NCBI GenBank assembly: GCA_002352605.1
Contig: DEIP01000071.1
Coordinates: forward strand, 1-5,224
Direction: 5' to 3'
Source: Desulfobacteraceae bacterium UBA2771
Lineage (GTDB): Bacteria; Desulfobacterota; Desulfobacteria; Desulfobacterales; Desulfosarcinaceae
DNA length: 5,224 nt
Shown here: piece after piece, positions 1-5,224 of the stretch
How the letters are laid out: the number at the start of each line of letters is the position of its first letter
Numbering within the stretch: position 1 is the first letter of the stretch
Made by a program: the position numbers and the translations under genes
The notes under the pieces: model-generated
What the model was told of the DNA's origin: nothing
Seen by the model: the letters and a program-made list of their open reading frames with translations, nothing else
The model's database searches: none

Positions 1-233
1 TAGATTATTTTTTGGGAATTCCCTTAGCACTCCGTCATCAAGGGATTCATCGACTGAGCGATGGACAATTAAAAGCGTCTACAGTCGTGCATAACTATTA
101 CATCAAAAGACGAGATGGTACCACAGCTGCCGCAAGATTCTTTGAGGCTAAAACAAACGACCTCTTTGAGTTTCTCTTGAATAATATGGATTATCCGGCG
201 CGACCACGGAACCGTCTAAAATTAGCCGCTTAG
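1..233 (+). CDS. DUF6399-type transposase-like protein, C-terminal fragment (5' end outside window)
   Basis: The reading frame is open from the left edge (first full codon at 3) to TAG at 231-233, giving about 77 residues that can only be the C-terminal end of a longer protein. A TTG at 12 could be taken as a start, but the frame continues upstream without a stop and no Shine-Dalgarno sequence is visible, so I treat the gene as truncated by the window. The piece contains a V-V-H-N-Y-Y-I-K-R-R-D-G-T-T-A-A-x-R-F-F block (nt 84-143), followed by a D-L-F-E-F-L-L segment and a basic tail with P-A-R-P. From memory this matches the conserved C-terminal block of DUF6399 proteins, which are often annotated as transposases. 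Catalytic residues would lie upstream and cannot be checked. Codons are AT-richer than those of the metabolic genes to the right, which fits mobile or acquired DNA. Family call is moderately sure; activity is unknown. Confidence 0.6.
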   Translation, partial: DYFLGIPLALRHQGIHRLSDGQLKASTVVHNYYIKRRDGTTAAARFFEAKTNDLFEFLLNNMDYPARPRNRLKLAA

Positions 234-275
234 CGGTTAGTGGGCGAAGTTAGAACCAAGCCCTGGAAGGGGAGG

Positions 276-470
276 ATGTCCCGTTCGGCCCCACCGGAGG
301 AATACAATTATCGTTGTTCCCACTGCCAGCATGAAATGAAGGTAAATGAAGCAATTATAGATGTCGAGATCGTTATGGCAGAATTTGAAGGAAGAAATGT
401 CAAAGCGTTTATGCCTGTTCTCGGTTGTCCTAATTGTAACCGTGAGACAATGACGTTTGCGGTAGACTAA
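276..470 (+). CDS. Small zinc-ribbon protein, function unknown
   Basis: A 64-residue protein with two CxxC pairs, C14-x2-C17 and C51-x2-C54 (the second as C-P-N-C), spaced 33 residues apart by a segment rich in I, V and E. This is the usual layout of a four-cysteine zinc ribbon, so one structural zinc is expected. There is no signal peptide or membrane segment. I chose the ATG at 276 because a purine-rich GGAAGGGGAGG run (265-275) leads directly into it; an in-frame GTG at 240 would add 12 residues but has no Shine-Dalgarno sequence. The spacing is tight, since the AAGG at 267-270 sits 5 bases from the ATG and the GGAGG abuts it. It lies 42 bases after the DUF6399-type gene on the same strand, so it may be co-transcribed or may be a passenger of the same element. 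I do not recognise a named family. It could be a stand-alone regulator or toxin/antitoxin-like ribbon, but nothing here shows that. Confidence 0.55.
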   Translation: MSRSAPPEEYNYRCSHCQHEMKVNEAIIDVEIVMAEFEGRNVKAFMPVLGCPNCNRETMTFAVD

Positions 471-490
471 AAGCCCGCCCGAAGGGCGCT
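469..490 (-). terminator. Rho-independent terminator for the 2-oxoacid oxidoreductase operon
   Basis: Read on the - strand, 490 to 473 is AGCGCCCTTCGGGCGGGC followed by TTTT (472-469). The stem pairs CGCCC with GGGCG around a short TTC loop, and can extend by two pairs if two G residues are bulged. It lies 43 bases past the stop of the beta-gamma gene, the expected place for its terminator. The T-run is short (four), so efficiency is uncertain. In the + direction the hairpin is followed by AAGGACAAAA rather than a T-run, so it is not a good terminator for the zinc-ribbon gene, whose stop codon overlaps the T-run side. Confidence 0.55.
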
Positions 491-532
491 AAGGACAAAA
501 CTTATGGTTTTTCAATGGGACCTGAAAAACTG

Positions 533-1831
533 TTACCCTATTTGAATCCCAATATTCGTAACGGCCATGGCCATTTCAAACACCGACTTTTTAAAACGCA
601 ATGTCAGCGCAGCCATAAGCATCTCCATGGTCAACGCCTTGTTTTGCCGAGCCAGAACCGCCAGGGCAGCCAAGGCCCAGTCCCGGGATTTGATTTGATG
701 GGCTTTGAAATCGACTTCGATGACGGTTGCCCGGCAGTCGGGCAGTTCGACGCCGGCGGCTTTAATAACGACGGATTGCGGTGAAAGCGCTGCCAGCATC
801 TTCTTGCGGCGGTTGACACCTTCCGACGCCAGGGCGATGACCACCGAAGGATCTTCGATCCCGGTGTATCCGACCGCCACATCTGAAAGGATGACTTCAC
901 TAACCGAGTGACCCTTCATGACGGTAATCGGATAATCGTTTTTCTGGGTGGCGTGGCAACCCGCCGATGCGCCGGCCAGGCACAACAGTTCACCGGCAGT
1001 GATGATCCGCTGGCCGGCACCGCCTATAATGACCACCTCCTGACGGCCGGTCTGAGGAGGCACACAAGTCGCCTCGATGCGCACTGGATCCGGAGGGTCG
1101 CTGAGTTTGGCCGCCTCTTGACGATAGGCCTTGCCGTATTCCATTCTTGCGTTCTGTGTTTTGAAATCAGGCAGGTCAGGAAGCCGCGCCAGGTCGGCCT
1201 CGATGGCTTCGGGTGTCAGTTTGTTGCGGCGGGTGTAACGGCTGGGACAGACACCCCAGATGTCCACCAGGGAAAAGCCATCGAATGTAATGGCCGCTTT
1301 GAGCGCTTCGACAAGGTCCTTTTGATAAGTCGACACCCGCAAAACCATTCCCGCGCCGGCGGCGCCGGCCACCTGGCAGATATCGACGGGCTTTTCCAGT
1401 CTATTCAGAAATCCGGAGCCGACCACCGCATCCTGGGGTGTGGTAAACGAGCACTGTCCCCCGGTCATGCCGTAGTTGAAGTTGTTGAGCACCAAAAGGG
1501 TAAGATCAATGTTGCGCCGGCAGGTGCTCAATACATGGGCGCAACCAATGCCCAGACCACCGTCACCCATGGTGACGATGACTTTCAGGTCGGGACGCGC
1601 CATTTTAATACCGGTGGCGTAGGTCAAGGCCCGGCCGTGAAGACCGTGAAAGGCATGGGTATTGAAAAAGGTGTCTAAGAGACCGGAGCATCCGATGTCG
1701 GTTACGATGACCACATCGTTGCCCGTATCGCCCATATCGATCAGGGTCTTATCCAGAGCATGCAGGACTTTATCGTGTGAGCAACCCGGGCAGAAAACCG
1801 CAGGACGACTTGCATTCAAAAGGCTATCCAT
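533..1831 (-). CDS. 2-oxoacid:ferredoxin oxidoreductase, fused beta (TPP-binding) and gamma subunits
   Basis: 432 residues in two parts. Residues 1 to about 225 are the beta subunit: C14-x2-C17, C48 (in D-I-G-C-S-G) and C195 (in G-V-C-P-S-R-Y) match the four cysteines that hold the proximal [4Fe-4S] cluster in this family. G-D-G-G at 89-92, with N-N-F-N-Y-G-M-T-G-G-Q at 116-126, is the Mg-TPP site. After a linker of about 40 residues, 263-432 match the gamma domain: a degenerate G-G-A-G-Q loop (270-274), A-G-E-L-L, and M-K-G-H-S-V-S-E-V-I-L-S-D. The complex oxidatively decarboxylates a 2-oxoacid with CoA and passes electrons to ferredoxin in the cytoplasm. The substrate (2-oxoglutarate, or a branched-chain or other 2-oxoacid) cannot be fixed from sequence. 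Start: ATG at 1831, 9 bases from GGAGG; an in-frame TTG at 1837 is only 3 bases from it. It overlaps the alpha gene by 8 bases, so translational coupling is likely. Beta and gamma are normally separate chains, or gamma is fused to alpha. Confidence 0.85.
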   Translation of the reverse strand: MDSLLNASRPAVFCPGCSHDKVLHALDKTLIDMGDTGNDVVIVTDIGCSGLLDTFFNTHAFHGLHGRALTYATGIKMARPDLKVIVTMGDGGLGIGCAHVLSTCRRNIDLTLLVLNNFNYGMTGGQCSFTTPQDAVVGSGFLNRLEKPVDICQVAGAAGAGMVLRVSTYQKDLVEALKAAITFDGFSLVDIWGVCPSRYTRRNKLTPEAIEADLARLPDLPDFKTQNARMEYGKAYRQEAAKLSDPPDPVRIEATCVPPQTGRQEVVIIGGAGQRIITAGELLCLAGASAGCHATQKNDYPITVMKGHSVSEVILSDVAVGYTGIEDPSVVIALASEGVNRRKKMLAALSPQSVVIKAAGVELPDCRATVIEVDFKAHQIKSRDWALAALAVLARQNKALTMEMLMAALTLRFKKSVFEMAMAVTNIGIQIG

Positions 1832-2945
1832 TTTCAACTACCTCCATAATCTGTCCGGGTTTGATCAACTCGCCATTCATCTGCCCCACGAAAGCGATAT
1901 CTTTATCCGGCAACACACGCTGAAGTTCCCTGACATATTGCCCCAAGTTCATTTCCGGGATGACCACCCGTTTGTACGGGGCTGCTTTTTCGCGGATCAG
2001 GGTTTCAGGCACGGGCCATAATGTTTTCAGTACCAGCAACGATGCCGGGTGTCCGCTGTCCCGCAATCGCTTCACCGCCGCCTTGGCCGCACGGGCGGTT
2101 ATCCCGTAGGCAACAACTAATGTATCCGCGTCGGGCACGCGGTATTCGTCGAAATAGGTGAACTTGGAAACGGCCCCGGTGAGCTTGATGTTCAGGCGTT
2201 GTTGCATCATGGCAATCTCTTCGGGCTCGGTAGTAATATATCCGTTTGCACCATGGGTTGAAGATGTCTGGCGCACCAGACGGTCGCCACCGATGGGCAA
2301 AAATTCGGGAACCCGGCGATTCTCACCGACGCCGAAGGGGACAAATAGTGTATCCGGACTCGCTTTTCGACGTTCGACAATGGCGGGAAGGCGCAACGCA
2401 TCAATGGAGAAAGTCTCACGGGTCATGGAAATCTCTTTGTTGGCGGCAACAAATACCGGGCAGCGGTATTGTTCGGCCAGGTTGAAAGCCCGCACGGTGA
2501 GTTCATAGCAATCCTTCACATCTACCGGGGCCAGCACAATCACCGGCAGCCCACCGCTGTTGCCCCACTGCAGGAACTGAATATCACCGTCGGCCCCCTT
2601 GGTGGCCGAACCGGTGGAGGGGCCCAATCGCTGAACATCGACAATGACAACCGGAATCTCGCTTCCGATGGCAAAGGAGATCTGCTCACTGTAAAGGCTG
2701 ATGCCCGGACCTGACGTGGCCGTCATGGTTTTCATGCCGGACATCGACGCACCAAGACAGAAGCCTATCGAGGCGATCTCGTCTTCCCCCTGAAGGCAGA
2801 TTCCGCCTTTAGGGGGCAGCAGGCTAAGCATCGTGTCGTAGATCGTTGTGGCCGGGGTGATCGGATATCCGGCAAAAAAGTTGCAGCCGGCCGCCAGGGC
2901 GCCCCAGCCGATGGCTTCGTTACCTTCCATTAATGTCAGTTTCAT
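1824..2945 (-). CDS. korA: 2-oxoacid:ferredoxin oxidoreductase alpha subunit (KorA/VorB type)
   Basis: 373 residues, the normal length for a free-standing alpha subunit of the KorA/VorB type. Visible signatures are G-Y-P-I-T-P (26-31), Q-G-E-D-E-I-A (52-58), T-S-G-P-G-I-S-L-Y-S-E (77-87) and V-Q-R-L-G-P-S-T-G (104-112) in the pyrimidine-binding domain. Further on come T-H-G-A-N-G-Y-I-T and a C-terminal domain with E-M-N-L-G-Q. It pairs with the beta chain to build the TPP active site. No gamma domain is fused to its N-terminus, in agreement with gamma being on the beta chain here. The ATG at 2945 is chosen because GGAGG (2951-2955) lies 5 bases upstream; an in-frame GTG at 2957 would include the ribosome-binding site in the coding region. 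It is the first gene of a - strand operon, divergent from cysE, and no ferredoxin (delta) gene precedes it. The symbol korA is by family resemblance; the substrate could equally be a branched-chain 2-oxoacid (vorB). Confidence 0.87.
   Translation of the reverse strand: MKLTLMEGNEAIGWGALAAGCNFFAGYPITPATTIYDTMLSLLPPKGGICLQGEDEIASIGFCLGASMSGMKTMTATSGPGISLYSEQISFAIGSEIPVVIVDVQRLGPSTGSATKGADGDIQFLQWGNSGGLPVIVLAPVDVKDCYELTVRAFNLAEQYRCPVFVAANKEISMTRETFSIDALRLPAIVERRKASPDTLFVPFGVGENRRVPEFLPIGGDRLVRQTSSTHGANGYITTEPEEIAMMQQRLNIKLTGAVSKFTYFDEYRVPDADTLVVAYGITARAAKAAVKRLRDSGHPASLLVLKTLWPVPETLIREKAAPYKRVVIPEMNLGQYVRELQRVLPDKDIAFVGQMNGELIKPGQIMEVVENG
1841..1845 (-). promoter_or_regulatory. Ribosome-binding site of the beta-gamma gene, inside the alpha coding region
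   Basis: GGAGG on the - strand lies within the last codons of the alpha gene, 9 bases from ATG 1831 and only 3 from TTG 1837. It therefore supports ATG 1831. Its position inside the upstream gene, with the start codon before the upstream stop, points to coupled translation and fixed stoichiometry of the subunits. Confidence 0.7.
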
Positions 2946-2950
2946 TGTTT

Positions 2951-2955
2951 CCTCC
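2951..2955 (-). promoter_or_regulatory. Ribosome-binding site of the alpha subunit gene
   Basis: GGAGG on the - strand, 5 bases from ATG 2945. It decides the start: the alternative GTG at 2957 overlaps this site and would have no Shine-Dalgarno sequence of its own. Confidence 0.75.
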
Positions 2956-2978
2956 ACGCTTCACATACAAATCGGATT

Positions 2979-3007
2979 TTGACAACCTTATTCCTTGTGG
3001 TTAGTGT
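2979..3007 (+). promoter_or_regulatory. Weak candidate sigma70 promoter for cysE-cysK
   Basis: A consensus -35 TTGACA (2979-2984) is followed after 17 bases by TAGTGT (3002-3007), which keeps only T1, A2 and T6 of the -10 consensus. If used, the cysE leader would be about 155-160 bases. The weak -10 suggests either need for an activator or a chance match. Confidence 0.25.
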
Positions 3008-3034
3008 TGAGGATATTCATTTGCCAAGATCAGG

Positions 3035-3044
3035 AACGATCGTT
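3035..3044. promoter_or_regulatory. 10-base perfect palindrome, possible operator
   Basis: AACGATCGTT is its own reverse complement and lies between the two divergent starts, about 90 bases from alpha ATG and about 130 from cysE ATG. A site here could be bound by a dimeric regulator of either operon. A palindrome of this length also turns up by chance, and no second copy is visible in the region. Confidence 0.2.
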
Positions 3045-3159
3045 TGTCGACCATTTACCCCTGACCAGCCCACCATAATCGGGCCATGAGCCGATGCCTG
3101 GATCGCATCCAAGAATTCAGGCGCTCACCGTCAGAAGCCGGAAAGATCAAACCATTAGT

Positions 3160-3163
3160 GGAG
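3160..3163 (+). promoter_or_regulatory. Ribosome-binding site of cysE
   Basis: GGAG (within GGAGAG), 8 bases from ATG 3172. It supports that start over the in-frame ATG at 3094, which has no purine-rich sequence before it and would add 26 residues unlike the family N-terminus. Confidence 0.6.
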
Positions 3164-3171
3164 AGCAGCGA

Positions 3172-4146
3172 ATGAAAGCAAGCAGTCCCGTTCCCGACGG
3201 TGTATGCCGTTCCGAAGTCGAATGTCACGAACAGGCACGTTCGCGGCTGCCTGAAATCGCTGAACGAATTATCGATCATTGTGAAAACAGCTCCTGCTAC
3301 ACCCACATCGACAGCGAGCCCATCCCGTCGGAAGGATTCGTGGCCGACATCATCGACATGTTCCGGGAACTGCTTTTTCCCGGCTATTTTACCCGGGAGA
3401 AGCTGGATCCGATAAACATACGCTACAGCCTTGGACAAACCGTGTCCAAGCTATTCGACCTGCTGGCCGATCTGATCACCCATAACATCCGCCACGACTG
3501 CCTGCGCTACCATCTGTCGTGTAGCGGTTGCGAGTCTCAGGGACACAGCATCGGCCTTGCGGTGATGGACACCATTCCCGAGATCCGACGGATCCTGGCC
3601 TCAGATGTACAGGCGGCTTTCGAAGGGGATCCGGCGGCCAAGAGCCACGACGAAATCATTTTCAGCTACCCGGGTATTTATGCCATCAGCGTTTACCGGG
3701 TTGCCCACAAGCTATTCGAGATGGGTGTGCCGATGCTTCCCCGGATCATGAGCGAACATGCCCACAGCATCACCGGCATCGACATCCACCCCGGCGCCAA
3801 CATCGGCGGCCGCTTTGTGATCGACCACGGCACCGGTGTGGTCATCGGCGAGACCACCGAGATCGGCAACAATGTGCGCATCTACCAGGGCGTGACCCTG
3901 GGTGCCCTGAGTCTGCCCAAGGATGCGGGAGAAAAACTGCGCGGGAAAAAGCGGCATCCGACCATCGAAGATGATGTCATTATCTACTCCGGGGCCACCG
4001 TTTTAGGTGGGGATACGGTGATCGGCGCCCGTTCGGTGGTGGGCGGCAGCGTGTGGCTGACCGAACCCATACCGCCAGATACCACGGTGATGATGGAAAT
4101 GCCCAAACTGATCATCAAGGAGGCTCGCCGGCAAACCGGCAGCTAA
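3172..4146 (+). CDS. cysE: Serine O-acetyltransferase (long form)
   Basis: A 324-residue cytoplasmic enzyme that acetylates L-serine with acetyl-CoA to O-acetylserine, the first step of cysteine synthesis. Residues 1 to about 130 form an N-terminal helical domain with several cysteines (C12, C18, C37, C42, C110, C117, C120, the last three as C-x6-C-x2-C). Residues 135-185 carry I-P-E-I-R-x-I-L-x-S-D-V-Q-A-A and D-P-A-A-K-S, typical of the catalytic family. From about 195 a left-handed beta-helix of hexapeptide repeats begins. D204 (in G-I-D-I-H-P) and H219 (in D-H-G-T-G) correspond to the catalytic Asp-His pair of E. coli CysE, and Y-Q-G-V-T-L-G-A (238-245) is the acetyl-CoA-binding turn. Short CysE proteins are about 270 residues; this longer form occurs in many anaerobes. 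The chain ends in T-G-S, without the C-terminal Ile used to dock into CysK. cysK follows after 11 bases, so the two genes are one operon. Confidence 0.92.
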   Translation: MKASSPVPDGVCRSEVECHEQARSRLPEIAERIIDHCENSSCYTHIDSEPIPSEGFVADIIDMFRELLFPGYFTREKLDPINIRYSLGQTVSKLFDLLADLITHNIRHDCLRYHLSCSGCESQGHSIGLAVMDTIPEIRRILASDVQAAFEGDPAAKSHDEIIFSYPGIYAISVYRVAHKLFEMGVPMLPRIMSEHAHSITGIDIHPGANIGGRFVIDHGTGVVIGETTEIGNNVRIYQGVTLGALSLPKDAGEKLRGKKRHPTIEDDVIIYSGATVLGGDTVIGARSVVGGSVWLTEPIPPDTTVMMEMPKLIIKEARRQTGS

Positions 4147-4150
4147 GGAG
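4145..4150 (+). promoter_or_regulatory. Ribosome-binding site of cysK, overlapping the cysE stop
   Basis: AAGGAG starts inside the cysE TAA stop and lies 7 bases from ATG 4158. It supports that start; frame-open sequence back to 4053 lies inside cysE and has no matching site. The overlap suggests translational coupling of the two enzymes. Confidence 0.75.
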
Positions 4151-4157
4151 AAAGAAT

Positions 4158-5078
<921 letters not shown>

Positions 5079-5224
5079 GGGTTCGCGCAAAAATAACTTC
5101 GCAGAATTGGCGCTCAGATTTGGTTCAGGTTTGGCTGATCCGAGAGAGCAAAACCACAGGAATAGCGAGCTATTTCGTGGGATTTGAGAGTGAGGTATCA
5201 GCCAAAGATGGGCTGAAGCTGAGA
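5079..5224. repeat. Imperfect long palindrome, possible dispersed hairpin repeat (right end outside window)
   Basis: The 146 bases after cysK hold no supportable gene and form a nested imperfect palindrome centred near 5168. The core is CCAC..AATAGC (5154-5166) facing GCTATT..GTGG (5169-5180) over a 2-base loop. Outside it TTTGGCTGAT plus CC (5130-5141) pairs with GG plus ATCAGCCAAA (5194-5206). Further out TTCAG (5124-5128) pairs with CTGAA (5213-5217), and CTCAG (5113-5117) with CTGAG (5219-5223). The right arm reaches the window edge, so the full element may be near 180 bases, with an end resembling GGGTTCGCGCAAAAATAA (5079-5096) in inverted form beyond 5224. That extension is a prediction. 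Base composition is AT-richer than cysK. It may be a MITE-like or REP-like element, or a structured RNA; it may also stop transcription leaving cysK, though no T-run is visible. Confidence 0.55.

Larger units (their letters stand above)
2946..3171. other. Divergent intergenic region between the oxidoreductase operon and cysE-cysK
   Basis: These 226 bases have no supportable gene and should hold both divergent promoters. Seen here are a TTGACA hexamer (2979-2984, + strand), a perfect 10-base palindrome AACGATCGTT (3035-3044), and short inverted repeats ATCGG/CCGAT (3078-3082 with 3091-3095) and GCCTG/CAGGC (3096-3100 with 3118-3122). The last of these also encloses GGAT/ATCC (3100-3103 with 3107-3110). 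They could form weak hairpins in the cysE leader, but none is followed by a T-run and I recognise no riboswitch class. I found no clear -35/-10 pair for the - strand operon. Confidence 0.6.

Noticed and set aside
908..1678. Long open frame on the + strand (256 codons) across the beta-gamma gene
   Set aside because: It is antisense to a clear oxidoreductase gene with intact family motifs, has no recognisable domain and reflects the GC-rich codon pattern of the opposite strand.
3094..3171. Upstream ATG at 3094 as the cysE start
   Set aside because: No Shine-Dalgarno sequence precedes it and it lies in a region of short inverted repeats; ATG 3172 has GGAG at a normal distance.
3000..3171. Riboswitch or T-box in the cysE leader
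   Set aside because: Only short, weak inverted repeats are present; none matches a SAM, T-box or other class I can recognise, and no terminator follows.
3528..3974. Open frame of 148 codons on the + strand in another frame of cysE
   Set aside because: Its His/Arg/Pro-rich, repetitive product is typical of an off-frame reading of hexapeptide-repeat DNA; cysE in the main frame is complete.
4053..4157. Upstream ATG at 4053 as the cysK start
   Set aside because: It lies inside cysE and the extra 35 residues do not resemble a CysK N-terminus; ATG 4158 has AAGGAG 7 bases upstream and gives a standard-length protein.
5130..5206. The terminal hairpin as an ordinary Rho-independent terminator of cysK
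   Set aside because: The structure is far longer than a normal terminator, is AT-rich and bulged, and has no T-run on either side within the window.
5079..5224. CRISPR array or tandem repeat at the right end
   Set aside because: The repeats are inverted about one centre and not direct; there is no repeat-spacer periodicity.

Overview
The window looks like chromosomal DNA from a strict or facultative anaerobe, most probably a deltaproteobacterial (Desulfobacterota) sulfate-reducer-like organism. That placement is inference. It rests on a 2-oxoacid:ferredoxin oxidoreductase operon, the long form of serine acetyltransferase with a cysteine-containing N-terminal domain, and GC-rich core genes flanked by visibly more AT-rich accessory DNA. 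No 16S rRNA or other marker gene is present to settle it.

Layout from left to right. Positions 1-470 are AT-richer and accessory in character: the 3' end of a transposase-like gene of the DUF6399 type (cut by the window edge), then a 64-residue CxxC/CxxC zinc-ribbon protein, both on the + strand. A hairpin with a T-run at 469-490 reads as a terminator for the operon arriving from the right on the - strand. Positions 533-2945 (- strand) are a two-gene operon. The first gene encodes a 373-residue 2-oxoacid:ferredoxin oxidoreductase alpha subunit. The second, overlapping it by 8 bases, encodes a 432-residue protein that joins the TPP-binding beta subunit and the gamma subunit in one chain. No ferredoxin-type delta subunit gene is next to them.

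A 226-base divergent intergenic region (2946-3171) separates this operon from cysE-cysK on the + strand. The two proteins, serine O-acetyltransferase and O-acetylserine sulfhydrylase, together turn serine, acetyl-CoA and sulfide into cysteine. The two genes are 11 bases apart and the ribosome-binding site of cysK overlaps the cysE stop codon, so they are almost certainly co-transcribed. The acetyltransferase ends in Gly-Ser rather than the isoleucine that usually docks into the CysK active site.

After cysK the sequence changes to a non-coding imperfect palindrome centred near 5168, which runs off the right edge and looks like one copy of a hairpin-forming dispersed repeat.

I do not see a convincing new multi-gene system. 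The items most worth following up are the terminal palindrome, the beta-gamma fusion with no delta subunit, and the non-canonical C-terminus of CysE.
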